From positions 1 to 60,126 of the forward strand of contig NZ_SVEV01000022.1 in NCBI RefSeq assembly GCF_015057185.1: a DNA stretch of 60,126 nucleotides, written 5' to 3'. Position 1 is the stretch's first letter; every line of letters starts with the position of its first letter. The position numbers and the translations under genes were made by a program. Below are positions 1-7,897 of the stretch, one piece after another. The notes beneath the pieces are model-generated. The model ran no database searches. It worked only from the letters and a program-made list of their open reading frames with translations, and was not told the origin of the DNA. The stretch is from Pseudobutyrivibrio sp. Lineage in GTDB: Bacteria; Bacillota; Clostridia; Lachnospirales; Lachnospiraceae.

Positions 1-2
1 TA

Positions 3-1073
3 AATACTAAAAATCCAGGAAATTTTAAAGACCAGTGGAATTTACCATTTCACTGGAATTTACAATTTCAAGTTAGCGATTTTACTGAATTTGCAGCATT
101 ATGCTCCTATATTCGAGATACAGAAAACTTGGCTGATGAAACTATGAAATTTGTGGATAATGTAGCAGCTGATGATATTTTTGAGCGAATGAATTATCTT
201 TCAGCATTTTCTATTGAGGTAGGAAAATTTGAATTTGCTGGACTTAGTAATTTAGCTGCTGAAAAATTAATGCCGCATATCAATAGGCTAATGGAAGTTT
301 TGATTAATTCAGGTATAGGGGATATTGAAGGTGCAAGGATTAATGTGGTACCAACAGAAAGTAATATATCTAGTACAGGAGTTATTTCTTCACTAAGCCT
401 TGAATATGATGTTGATTTAAGTGAGTCAGAGCCGAAAGATAATAAGGTTCAGGAAAAAGATTTAGGCATGGGATTTGTTCTTACGCCTGGTATGGGACAT
501 GGAATGACGGCTACACAGCTAATCAATGAAGATATTGATGATGTCATTGTTAGAGTAAATATTTCTAATGGCTCATCTTATGATGTAAATCTTTCTGAGG
601 TAGATCCAAGAAATGCTACAGCTATAGAAATGTTTGCTTATTGTCAGTATGCTGATGAAAATGGTACGGGAATAGCTGGAAATCATTTTGGTAGTTGGAG
701 TGCCCTCAAGAGTTTTATGGACCCATTAGGTGGACTAGAACTTTCATCTGTTGAAGAAGCGGCAACTAAGAAATTAAACTGGGTGCAAGCTATTTCTGAG
801 GCTGACGTATCATTTAAAAGAGAATCAACTGGTGAAGTTATGGATGTCCAGGATGTATTAAAGATGCTCATTGAGACGTACAGTAAGCTAGAATCAAAGA
901 ATGAAGAGGATGATTGGCGAGGCATGTCTGATGAGGAATGGGAAAAGCTTCTTGATCGAGTTGATAATGATATTAATGCTATGATTGAGCGTATTAGAGA
1001 AGAAGCCGAAAAAGCAAAAGAGACTCATCAGAAAGAAGATGAATTAGACGAACAGGTCACAGAAGAAATATAG
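3..1073 (+). CDS. Unrecognised protein, 5'-truncated by window edge
   Basis: The reading frame is open from base 3 to the stop at 1071-1073, so the gene begins upstream of the window; a TTG at 129 is not needed as a start. The visible part has no signal peptide or membrane segment. Its middle (around 560-690) carries a stretch reading DVNLSEVDPRNATAIEMF and then AYCQYADENGTG, which has the look of a conserved motif, and its C-terminus (from about 920) is a highly charged, probably helical or coiled tail rich in E, K and D. I cannot assign a family. It precedes another unknown gene that has a sigma-28-like promoter, so a motility or surface role is possible but unproven. Certain as a coding region because of length and codon pattern; function unknown. 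Confidence 0.8.
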   Translation, partial: NTKNPGNFKDQWNLPFHWNLQFQVSDFTEFAALCSYIRDTENLADETMKFVDNVAADDIFERMNYLSAFSIEVGKFEFAGLSNLAAEKLMPHINRLMEVLINSGIGDIEGARINVVPTESNISSTGVISSLSLEYDVDLSESEPKDNKVQEKDLGMGFVLTPGMGHGMTATQLINEDIDDVIVRVNISNGSSYDVNLSEVDPRNATAIEMFAYCQYADENGTGIAGNHFGSWSALKSFMDPLGGLELSSVEEAATKKLNWVQAISEADVSFKRESTGEVMDVQDVLKMLIETYSKLESKNEEDDWRGMSDEEWEKLLDRVDNDINAMIERIREEAEKAKETHQKEDELDEQVTEEI

Positions 1074-1116
1074 ATATCTATTCAATACATTATTACTGCT
1101 ATTGATTACATCTCTA

Positions 1117-1143
1117 TAAATGAGCAGATGTAATGGTCGATAG
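1117..1143 (+). promoter_or_regulatory. Sigma-28 (SigD/FliA)-like promoter
   Basis: TAAA at 1117-1120 is followed after 15 bases by GTCGATAG at 1136-1143. The family consensus is TAAA, about 14-15 bases, then GCCGATAA or GCCGATAT. It lies about 95 bases before the start of the next gene. A closely similar site precedes the FliD-like gene at 11273, which supports the call. Confidence 0.5.
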
Positions 1144-1173
1144 ATATTACATCATGGAAGTTATGAGTGCTTT

Positions 1174-1220
1174 TGGCATTGTTTCAAGGAGGAAATCTAA
1201 TTTGAAGCAATGCCATTTTT
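1174..1220 (+). terminator. Terminator-like hairpin before RBS
   Basis: GGCATTGTTTCAA (1175-1187) pairs with TTTGAAGCAATGCC (1201-1214), followed by a run of T. It sits between the sigma-28-like promoter and the ribosome binding site (GGAGG at about 1224) of the 1239 gene. It could therefore act as a leader attenuator, or end transcription from the upstream gene. Confidence 0.55.
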
Positions 1221-1238
1221 AATGGAGGTGTAAGAACT

Positions 1239-2084
1239 ATGTATGGTATGTCAGTGCAACAGGCAATATTTAACTATTCCGGTTCTTTAATACAAGGAAT
1301 GCAGAAATATACTAAAATTAATAGCTCAAACAGTAGTTTCTCAGAAACACTTTCGAAGATTGACTCTGCAAAGAGCTCTGGAAAGAAAAGAATCCAGCCA
1401 GAAGAAAGTACAGTAGATAAATACATATCAAAACATAAGGATAGAAAAGCTGATGTTGATAAGATGGTTAGTGCTGGTGAAAATGTTATAAAGCAGTACC
1501 TTGGTGAAAATTACAATCCTGATGATTTGACATTAGAAGAATATAAGAGTCTCATTAATGATGTGATTTCTAAGATTCCTTATGATTCCAGTCAACTTAA
1601 TGATGTTGAATATATAAATATTACGGAAGAAGGCTATAAACAGATGAAATCGGATCCTAAATATGAGGCATGGGTACTTGGATATTTTAAAATTGACAGG
1701 GCTGTGCATTTTCCATTTGGAGCTCAGGGACACTACCATGCTGAACACTTTGGAGCTTCAATAGAAGAACATCATGGGGAAGGCTATCCTTTAGAGTATG
1801 CTGATTCTAAAGATGATGAAAGCTGGTGGGAAAAGAGACAGAAACGTCATGATATGTTAATGGAGCTTATGGAAAAATATTATGAAAAACGTCATATGGA
1901 AAGAGAAGCAGCTACGAAGAAAAATGCAGAAAGAATGATTGCTTCGGATGCTTTTAGTTTATTCGGAGCTAAGGGGGTCGATAATGTTTTCTCTGAAACT
2001 AGTTATTTGGGTGGAGAGATTAGTGCCGCAGCTGAATTTTTTATGATGATGTTCACAGGAACAGGAAATGGAGCAGCACAGTAG
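1239..2084 (+). CDS. Unrecognised 281-aa protein, putative motility-regulon member
   Basis: ATG at 1239 follows a strong ribosome binding site (GGAGGT). No signal peptide or membrane helix is apparent. The N-terminus is Ser/Asn-rich and low in complexity, the centre contains a His-rich segment around residues 160-185 (GAQGHYHAEHF, EEHHGEGY), and residues 195-230 are strongly charged and probably helical. The C-terminus is hydrophobic and Gly/Met-rich. I do not recognise the family. The sigma-28-like promoter at 1117 suggests expression with flagellar late genes. The His cluster might bind metal, but there is no recognised metal-site signature. Confidence 0.8.
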   Translation: MYGMSVQQAIFNYSGSLIQGMQKYTKINSSNSSFSETLSKIDSAKSSGKKRIQPEESTVDKYISKHKDRKADVDKMVSAGENVIKQYLGENYNPDDLTLEEYKSLINDVISKIPYDSSQLNDVEYINITEEGYKQMKSDPKYEAWVLGYFKIDRAVHFPFGAQGHYHAEHFGASIEEHHGEGYPLEYADSKDDESWWEKRQKRHDMLMELMEKYYEKRHMEREAATKKNAERMIASDAFSLFGAKGVDNVFSETSYLGGEISAAAEFFMMMFTGTGNGAAQ

Positions 2085-2103
2085 AACGCAATGCGTTTAT
2101 TCT

Positions 2104-2134
2104 ATTTATGACATTTATCAGTCCATTTATGACA
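2104..2134 (+). promoter_or_regulatory. Direct repeat, candidate LytTR binding site
   Basis: ATTTATGACA occurs at 2104-2113 and again at 2125-2134, exactly 21 bases apart. LytTR regulators such as AgrA bind pairs of short direct repeats at two-turn spacing. The site lies 64 bases upstream of the LytTR regulator gene, so autoregulation is plausible. Confidence 0.45.
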
Positions 2135-2197
2135 ATAAATTCTAGTTGAGATATATTTAAGGTATACTTTTTAATAAGATGAAAAAGGGGAAAGAAA

Positions 2198-2956
2198 ATG
2201 GTTGTAGGTATATGTGATGATGAAATAATAGTTAGAGAATCTTTAGAAAAGTATGTATCTGAATTACTTGGTACTGCCAAATGTGTTCAATTTTCCTCTG
2301 GAGATGAAATTTTACACTATTACTTATGCCCAAACAAACCTGAAATAGATATTCTGCTTCTAGATTTAGCTATGGCTGAAACGGATGGTATGGTTGTTGC
2401 AGAAACCATTCAGGCTAAAATAAAGGAAAAAGAGCAAAGTTTGAGAATTACAAAACCTTTAATTATTTTTGTGACTGGGATACAGGACAGAATGGCTGAA
2501 GCATTTAATGTTAATGCCTTCGATTACATAGTTAAGCCTATAAACAAAGATAAATTTAAAAATACAGTATTGAGTGCTGCAGAGGAAATAAAAAGAATTG
2601 ATTTGATGCCTAATTCTTGCAGAGAAGAAAAACTTATAACAATAAAAAATGGTGGAACTACTTTTTCATTGAATGAGAAAGATATAGTTTGCATTGAAAG
2701 TGTAGGAAGAAAAGTTGTTATTCATGCACTTGGACGGAAAATTGAAATTTATGGAAAAATTGGCGAATGGGAACAGAACTTGGGTGATACATTTTTCAGA
2801 GTGCATAAAAGTTATCTCGTAAACATGAAGCATGTGAAAAAATATACCAGAGGAGACATCACAATGGCTAGCGGTCAACAGGCATTACTGTCAAAGTATA
2901 GGTATAATGATTTTGTCCAAAGTTATATGAATTATATTGCAGATAGGGAGAGTTGA
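2198..2956 (+). CDS. LytTR-family response regulator (AgrA-like)
   Basis: A 252-residue response regulator. The N-terminal receiver domain (about 1-125) has the acidic pair near residues 8-9 (GICDDE), a phosphoacceptor Asp in LLLDLAMAETDGM and a conserved Lys in DYIVKPI. The C-terminal LytTR DNA-binding domain (about 145-245) contains the typical FFRVHKSYLVNMKHVKKY segment. ATG at 2198 follows AGGGGAAAG. The sensor kinase gene starts one base after its stop, giving a classic two-component pair. This resembles AgrA/AgrC or BlpR/BlpH quorum-sensing pairs, but no clear autoinducer peptide gene was found. A tandem ATTTATGACA repeat just upstream may be its own binding site. Confidence 0.92.
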   Translation: MVVGICDDEIIVRESLEKYVSELLGTAKCVQFSSGDEILHYYLCPNKPEIDILLLDLAMAETDGMVVAETIQAKIKEKEQSLRITKPLIIFVTGIQDRMAEAFNVNAFDYIVKPINKDKFKNTVLSAAEEIKRIDLMPNSCREEKLITIKNGGTTFSLNEKDIVCIESVGRKVVIHALGRKIEIYGKIGEWEQNLGDTFFRVHKSYLVNMKHVKKYTRGDITMASGQQALLSKYRYNDFVQSYMNYIADRES

Positions 2957-2957
2957 T

Positions 2958-4346
2958 ATGACAGAGGCTACATTTCAAATTATACAGAAGATATATGAGC
3001 TTACATTAATTCTTATTCAATTAGAGATTATTGTGAGCTTATTTTTCATTTTTGTTCCAAACGAAGGAATTACAATACGTAAGAGGAATCTTTTTATAGC
3101 AACTATATCAGTAGAGCGTTTGGTGATTAGTTTTGTTACAGCTGAAACAAAAGGGGTGTTTTTGGTTATTTCTGCCGTGACAGTATTATTGTTTTTTTAT
3201 AAGAGAGATAGGGAAATGTTGCCATTGTTGGTATATCTTTATTTCTTATGGAATAGTATTTTTAGTATTTGCTTTATTTTTACAGGGTTTTTATCTGATA
3301 GTATTTCTGATTTTCTTTTAGAGCGCATAGATTATGCCTCAGGCGATGCTATGGAAAGCGTGTATAATCAGCTTACAATCTGGATAGTAATAATGGCATT
3401 TATCTATGTGGTTTGTGTAACCTTCGAGCTGGTGATAGTGAAAAGAATAGTTAGAAAGAAATACCTTATGACGGTTAAGCAGGCAGGCTTGTTGTCGGTA
3501 TATTCAGTAGTTGCAGTATTGATGATGTATATGCTAAGTGAAATATCTATTATTCCGTTGGATAAAGAAGTCTTTATCTTTAGTGAGCAGGACATAGGTA
3601 TAAGAATTAAATTGCCAGTGATGGCTGTATTACTCTTTTTAGGCCAACTTTCTGGAGTAGTGTTATGGCAGGAGTTCCAAAAGTTAAAAGAACAAGAACT
3701 TGAAAATCAGAAAATTATAGCAAGTACAAATTATGCAAAAAAGTATATAGAAGATTTAGATTCTTATCATACTAAAATCCGTATACTTAGACATGATATG
3801 GCTGGCAAACTTATGACATTACGCGGATTGATAGAGTCTCATAGTAATGAAGAGGTAATAGAATATTTATCTCAAATGGGAATAGAACTTAATAGTACTA
3901 TGCATAAGTTTAATACTGGAAATGCGTTGATAGATGTAATTGTTAACGAAAAGAGTGCATTGGCAGAAGAAAAAGGGATATTATTTGAAAGTGATTTTTT
4001 ATGGTCTAATGTAATTAGTATTCCTCCATATGACATAGGGGTTATTATGACAAACTTGTTGGACAATGCGATTACAGAGTGCATGGAATATAATCATGAA
4101 AGAAGGATAATATTAAGGGGCATCAAAAAAGATAGTTTCTTTATAGTGGAAGTTAAGAATACCTTTACAGGGACGATAACTAAATTTGATGATGGGCTCC
4201 CTGTGACAACAAAATCTGGAGAACATGGATTGGGGTTAAAAAGTGTTAAACAGATAGCGGAGAAATATTTTGGTGGTATTACTATAGAGAATAAGGACGG
4301 ATGGTGTAGCGCAATGGTGATGTTGCAGAATTTAGACCAGTTATGA
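2958..4346 (+). CDS. AgrC-like sensor histidine kinase
   Basis: I take ATG at 2958 (462 residues), preceded by GGGAG, rather than an upstream TTG inside the regulator gene. The first roughly 240 residues form about six to seven hydrophobic segments (polytopic sensor domain). A dimerisation region follows with the RHDM histidine motif in KIRILRHDMAGKLM. The C-terminal GHKL ATPase domain has N-box DNAITE and G-box GEHGLGLKSVKQIAEKY. This layout is the HPK10/AgrC type. It is co-transcribed with the LytTR regulator just upstream. The input signal is unknown; a peptide is likely for this class. Confidence 0.9.
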   Translation: MTEATFQIIQKIYELTLILIQLEIIVSLFFIFVPNEGITIRKRNLFIATISVERLVISFVTAETKGVFLVISAVTVLLFFYKRDREMLPLLVYLYFLWNSIFSICFIFTGFLSDSISDFLLERIDYASGDAMESVYNQLTIWIVIMAFIYVVCVTFELVIVKRIVRKKYLMTVKQAGLLSVYSVVAVLMMYMLSEISIIPLDKEVFIFSEQDIGIRIKLPVMAVLLFLGQLSGVVLWQEFQKLKEQELENQKIIASTNYAKKYIEDLDSYHTKIRILRHDMAGKLMTLRGLIESHSNEEVIEYLSQMGIELNSTMHKFNTGNALIDVIVNEKSALAEEKGILFESDFLWSNVISIPPYDIGVIMTNLLDNAITECMEYNHERRIILRGIKKDSFFIVEVKNTFTGTITKFDDGLPVTTKSGEHGLGLKSVKQIAEKYFGGITIENKDGWCSAMVMLQNLDQL

Positions 4347-4448
4347 CACCCTGGTGCCCAGTTGTTACAAAGCTATTCTTTATCATGTTTTGATGGACGA
4401 TACTAGATTTAACAGTAGTTAATCATCCAAGCAGATAAGGAGGCACTT

Positions 4449-4526
4449 ATGAATTTTGGAATGGATTATTTCAGCTTGTTAACTGGAGCCTTTAGTACTA
4501 TCGATAATAGTAATATAGTGCGTTGA
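4449..4526 (+). CDS. Short ORF (25 aa), possibly frameshifted
   Basis: ATG at 4449 has a good ribosome binding site (AAGGAGG, 7 bases upstream). It encodes a peptide beginning MNFGMDYFSLLTGAF and ending at TGA 4524-4526. Another frame carries on with ALNNYGLSSFFGSWF and stops at 4568-4570. The two halves read together like one small Ser/Phe/Gly-rich protein of about 40 residues. So this is either a 25-residue peptide or a small gene broken by a single-base indel. Its position after an AgrC-like kinase raises the idea of a signal peptide, but it lacks a clear AgrD pattern. Function unknown. Confidence 0.4.
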   Translation: MNFGMDYFSLLTGAFSTIDNSNIVR

Positions 4527-4604
4527 ATAATTACGGACTATCTTCGTTCTTTGGAAGCTGGTTTATTTAACAGATTAGAAATATAAAAGCAATAGGTGTT
4601 AAGG

Positions 4605-4650
4605 AAAGCATCTGCATTCTATGGATGGATAGAGTGCAGATGCTTTTGTT
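4605..4650 (+). terminator. Strong hairpin with T-tract, just before RBS
   Basis: AAAGCATCTGCATTCT (4605-4620) pairs with AGAGTGCAGATGCTTTT (4631-4647). The T-rich end is followed within 20 bases by the start codon of the EF-hand gene, leaving no room for a promoter between them. It is therefore a terminator for upstream transcripts that the downstream gene must read through, or an attenuator. Confidence 0.7.
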
Positions 4651-4666
4651 TTGTGAGGTGTTACAT

Positions 4667-5653
4667 ATGAGAATTGGCGAAAGTAATGTAAATAGCTATT
4701 CAAACAGACAATATTCAAAGACATATGGTGGAGGAGTGGCACATGGCGCTTCCTTTGGAGGCGTTGTTGAAAGTAGAGTTGAAAAGGAGCAAACTAATTA
4801 TAGAGCAGAGGGAAAAGTTAAAACTCAGGATGGGAGAGAAATAGATGTTGACTTAAAGATGGAAATGGCAAGAACCAAAAAGCATGATACTTTTATTCAG
4901 ATGAGTTCTCCATTGGATGTATTGTGTGATCCATTAATTATCAATATAGATGCAAAATCTGCAAGCCTAAGTGATTCAAAGTTTAAATTTGACTTAGATG
5001 CAGATGGAAAGGATGATGAGATTTCTTGTCTTGGCAAAGGGAGCGGATTTCTGGCATTAGATAAAAATGGTGATGGACATATAAATGATGGCACTGAGTT
5101 ATTTGGTGTGAAGAGCGGAGATGGTTTTAAAGATCTGGCTGAGTATGATAAGGATAATAATGGCTGGATTGATGAAGAGGATGAGATTTTTAATGATTTA
5201 AAGGTATGGTATCGAGATGAAAATGGGATTGACCGTTTAATAGATCTGAAAGAAGCTGGCGTAGGAGCAATTTATTTAGGTTCTGAATCTACTGAATTCA
5301 CAATGGAAGGAAACGATGAGGCATTAGATGGTAAATTAAGAAGAACAGGGTTCTTCCTGAAAGAAAATGGTGAGGCAGGTACCATCCAGCATGTCGATTT
5401 AGCTATAAAAGGCAGAGAAAATGAATTGTTGACAGTAGAAGAACAAATGGAAAAGGTCTTGGATAACATAAAATCTAATCAGAGCCGAAGCAGGAGAAAT
5501 AATAATAATGCTCAGAGAGAGGCAAAAGCAAGAGCTCAGAAGGCTGCAAAAAGGAAAGCGGATTTAAAGAAGCATTATGAAAAACAAGAGGAATATCGAA
5601 AAATGGTGAAGGAATGGCACGAGAGCAAACCTAATCAAAATTTACTTAACTAG
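4667..5653 (+). CDS. EF-hand-type calcium-binding protein, unknown role
   Basis: The likely start is ATG 4667 (328 residues), preceded by GAGGTG; an in-frame ATG at 4625 lies inside the terminator hairpin and is unlikely. Residues about 105-180 hold Asp-rich loops: DLDADGKDDE, LDKNGDGHINDGTELFG and YDKDNNGWIDEEDEIF, close to the EF-hand/dockerin calcium-loop pattern DxDxDG. The C-terminus (about 270-328) is basic, Lys/Arg/Glu-rich and probably helical. There is no signal peptide. Proteins with this kind of calcium-loop core exist in many bacteria without known function. Codon use matches its neighbours. Confidence 0.8.
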   Translation: MRIGESNVNSYSNRQYSKTYGGGVAHGASFGGVVESRVEKEQTNYRAEGKVKTQDGREIDVDLKMEMARTKKHDTFIQMSSPLDVLCDPLIINIDAKSASLSDSKFKFDLDADGKDDEISCLGKGSGFLALDKNGDGHINDGTELFGVKSGDGFKDLAEYDKDNNGWIDEEDEIFNDLKVWYRDENGIDRLIDLKEAGVGAIYLGSESTEFTMEGNDEALDGKLRRTGFFLKENGEAGTIQHVDLAIKGRENELLTVEEQMEKVLDNIKSNQSRSRRNNNNAQREAKARAQKAAKRKADLKKHYEKQEEYRKMVKEWHESKPNQNLLN

Positions 5654-5749
5654 GATTAACTTTGGTACTTCTTTGGTACCAAAAATTCTAAAAACCATAA
5701 AAAATAATGCGAATATGAATAATCACATTAAAAGAAACACCGAAATTAT

Positions 5750-5782
5750 GCCCTTCGAGGTTTTCCTCGGAGGGCTTTTTTT
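5750..5782 (+). terminator. Intrinsic terminator
   Basis: GCCCTTCGAGG, a TTTT loop and CCTCGGAGGGC form an 11-bp stem followed by seven T. It ends transcription of the EF-hand gene. Confidence 0.9.
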
Positions 5783-5825
5783 ATTATCTTAGATTAGCTA
5801 TGATAAAAGAAAAAGGAGAGGAATT

Positions 5826-6191
5826 ATGAAGCTTAGAAATATTCTGATTGTAGTTAAAGATATAGAAAAATCCAAGAAGTTCTATCATGACTTGTTTGGA
5901 CTTGATATGATTCTAGATAATGATGGCAATATGATACTTACCGAAGGGCTTGTTTTACAGGATGAGGCTATCTGGAAGAAGTTTTTAGATAAAGATATTA
6001 AGTATGAGAGTAATGCTTCTGAGTTGTATTTTGAGGAGCGTAACATAGAGGACTTTGTGGAAAAGCTTGATAGACTTTATCCTGATATTAAGTATGTAAA
6101 CAGATTGATGACACATTCGTGGGGACAAAAAGTAGTTAGATTTTACGATTTAGATGGTAATCTAATTGAAGTGGGCACCCCTATGGGATAA
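5826..6191 (+). CDS. VOC-family (glyoxalase/bleomycin-resistance-like) protein
   Basis: A 121-residue single-gene VOC protein. The N-terminus (residues 3-30, ILIVVKDIEKSKKFYHDLFG) and C-terminus (VRFYDLDGNLIEVGTP) are the paired beta-alpha-beta signatures of the vicinal oxygen chelate fold. Start ATG 5826 follows AAAGGAGAGG. Members act as metal-dependent lyases, dioxygenases or drug-binding proteins; the substrate cannot be told. The final Glu of the NLIEVG motif is a typical metal ligand. It stands alone between two terminator-bearing spacers. Confidence 0.85.
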   Translation: MKLRNILIVVKDIEKSKKFYHDLFGLDMILDNDGNMILTEGLVLQDEAIWKKFLDKDIKYESNASELYFEERNIEDFVEKLDRLYPDIKYVNRLMTHSWGQKVVRFYDLDGNLIEVGTPMG

Positions 6192-6268
6192 ATAAGGCTA
6201 CAATAGATTTAGACTAGATAATTTATAAATAATAAGGCGTGGTTATATTCACCGAATATAAATACATA

Positions 6269-6297
6269 TTGACATAATACTGTGGATTATTTATACT
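6269..6297 (+). promoter_or_regulatory. Consensus sigma-70 (SigA) promoter
   Basis: TTGACA (6269-6274), a 17-base spacer and TATACT (6292-6297) form a near-perfect promoter. It would start a leader transcript at about 6304, ahead of the 33-residue ORF and the terminator before the GNAT-methyltransferase gene. Confidence 0.8.
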
Positions 6298-6327
6298 ACC
6301 AACTAAATAATTAAGAAGGAAAAACAA

Positions 6328-6429
6328 ATGGTTAGACTTTATCTCACAATTAATCACACAAATAATGCCAATCCCGTGAATAATAATCAGGGGATTAGTT
6401 TTGATGTGATTGATGAGAGACATGGTTGA
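6328..6429 (+). CDS. 33-aa leader-peptide candidate
   Basis: ATG at 6328 follows AAGAAGGA. The ORF encodes a peptide beginning MVRLYLTINHTNNANPV and stops at 6427-6429. It lies between a consensus promoter and a terminator-like hairpin. The 3' end of the ORF (TGATTGATGAG, 6407-6417) can pair with the 5' arm of that terminator (6464-6475), as expected for an antiterminator. This arrangement resembles ribosome-stalling leader peptides of attenuated resistance genes. The peptide itself matches no family I know. Confidence 0.5.
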   Translation: MVRLYLTINHTNNANPVNNNQGISFDVIDERHG

Positions 6430-6458
6430 ATTATCTTTAATATATTAATCTGGTACAC

Positions 6459-6500
6459 AAAGCCTCATCAAATCATTAGTGATTTTGATGGGGCTTTTAT
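6459..6500 (+). terminator. Terminator/attenuator before GNAT-methyltransferase gene
   Basis: AAAGCC plus CATCAAATCA pairs with TGATTTTGATG plus GGGCTTTT (one bulge, TTAG loop), followed by T-rich sequence. The ribosome binding site of the 6525 gene follows immediately, so all leader transcripts must pass it. A competing pairing with 6407-6417 is possible. Confidence 0.75.
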
Positions 6501-6524
6501 TATATATAAATCAGGAGGATATTT

Positions 6525-7814
6525 ATGGAACTAATTAGAGTACAGGATTCAGACTACAAAAAAACATACGACTTGCTAATGACTTTTGACAATGATGAGA
6601 ATGGCTTTATTAATCCTGTTTATGGATACGATTATGAGCGATTCCTTGAATGGATTGAAATAAAAAAAGATTGGTCCCTAGGTAAGAATCTTCCTGAAGG
6701 ATTTGTGCCAGATACAACATTTGTATTGGAGGATGAAAGTGAGTATGTGGCAATTTTTAACTTGAGACATTGCCTAAATGATTTTCTTAGAAAGGGACCT
6801 GGCCATATAGGTTATGGTGTAGGTAAAGCGTATAGAGGAAGAGGATATGCTACAAAGGGGCTGAAATTAGCACTTGCTGAGGCGAGAAAGAAAAACATCC
6901 ATGAAGCCTATCTTTCTGTAAACAAAGACAATACACCTAGTTTGAAAACGCAGCTTAACAATGGAGCATACATTCACCATGAGGACGAAGAGAAATATTA
7001 CACAAGAATAAACCTAATAGATGATAAGGCCCCTAGGCAGGATATTGTAAGGGATTTTTACACCGCATATGATGAGCATGATAGATTGGAAAAGTCGGTT
7101 CATGGAAAGCTTGAATTTGCAACTACAATGTACTACATCCACAAATATTTAAAGCCAGAAGATAAAATCCTAGAAGTGGGAGCAGGAACAGGCAGATATT
7201 CCATTGCACTTGCAAAAGAAGGTCATGAAGTTACTGCGGTTGAACTAGTTGAAAAAAATATTGATATTCTAAGAGAAAGTAGCGAAGATATTTTAAACCT
7301 CAGGGCAATACAAGGGGACGCCACAGATTTAAGTGACTTAAAGGATGATACATTTGATATTACTCTAGTCTTTGGTCCAATGTATCATCTGTATGAGGAT
7401 GCTGATGTTCAAAAGGCTATTGATGAGGCAATCAGAGTAACAAAGCCAGGTGGAACTATATTATTTGCCTTTATCTCAATATATGCCATATTGTATTCAA
7501 ACTATTTCTATGGTAACTGGGACAAAGCAGAGGAAATAAACTTCGCTGAAGACTATAAAATAAAGCATTTAAAGGAACAGCTTTTTACGGGATATGATAT
7601 AGTGGAGTTTGAAGATTTGTTCAAAGAAAAAGCTGTTGATTGGATTACCACCGCCGGGACTGATGCATTGCTTGAACCAATTGAGCATCGTGTTGATTTC
7701 AGCTTAGAAGGAGAAAACTTTGATAAATTCTTTAAATGGTATTTGCACATTGCGGAAAAACGTGAGCTTCTAGGTGCAACAAATCATTTACTATACATAT
7801 GCAGAAAGAGATAA
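6525..7814 (+). CDS. GNAT acetyltransferase fused to SAM-dependent methyltransferase
   Basis: A 429-residue two-domain protein; ATG 6525 follows AGGAGG. Residues 1-165 form a GNAT domain, with the acetyl-CoA-binding segment GYGVGKAYRGRGYATKGLKL (about 95-115) and a downstream SVNKDNTPSLKTQLNNGA. Residues about 175-429 are a class I methyltransferase: motif I ILEVGAGTGRYSIALAKEG, acidic motif in AVELVEKNI, GDATDL and a VFGPMYHLYE segment. Fusion of the two enzyme types suggests paired modification of one small molecule or tRNA/protein target, possibly a resistance or detoxification function. The substrate is not known. The promoter, leader ORF and hairpin upstream suggest induced expression. 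Confidence 0.9.
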   Translation: MELIRVQDSDYKKTYDLLMTFDNDENGFINPVYGYDYERFLEWIEIKKDWSLGKNLPEGFVPDTTFVLEDESEYVAIFNLRHCLNDFLRKGPGHIGYGVGKAYRGRGYATKGLKLALAEARKKNIHEAYLSVNKDNTPSLKTQLNNGAYIHHEDEEKYYTRINLIDDKAPRQDIVRDFYTAYDEHDRLEKSVHGKLEFATTMYYIHKYLKPEDKILEVGAGTGRYSIALAKEGHEVTAVELVEKNIDILRESSEDILNLRAIQGDATDLSDLKDDTFDITLVFGPMYHLYEDADVQKAIDEAIRVTKPGGTILFAFISIYAILYSNYFYGNWDKAEEINFAEDYKIKHLKEQLFTGYDIVEFEDLFKEKAVDWITTAGTDALLEPIEHRVDFSLEGENFDKFFKWYLHIAEKRELLGATNHLLYICRKR

Positions 7815-7815
7815 C

Positions 7816-7878
7816 ATGAAAGCTTATTATCATTTGCCAGGGCTTTTTGAGTATAATACAATTGATAATAATTCCTGA
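7816..7878 (+). pseudogene. N-terminal remnant of the 12184-type gene
   Basis: ATG at 7816 begins a 20-residue frame, MKAYYHLPGLFEYNTIDNNS. Its first 12 residues match the start of the 297-residue protein at 12184 (MIAYYHLPGLFEF). Everything after that point is missing. It is best read as the remnant of a duplicated or deleted copy of that gene family rather than a working gene. Confidence 0.6.
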
Positions 7879-7897
7879 GAAATAAGAGGATAAAACA

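Larger units (their letters stand above)
4347..4666 (+). other. Gene-poor spacer between kinase and EF-hand gene
   Basis: This 320-base stretch contains one short ORF with a good ribosome binding site (4449), its apparent frame-shifted continuation, and a terminator-like hairpin (4605-4650). I see no other gene in it. Confidence 0.6.
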
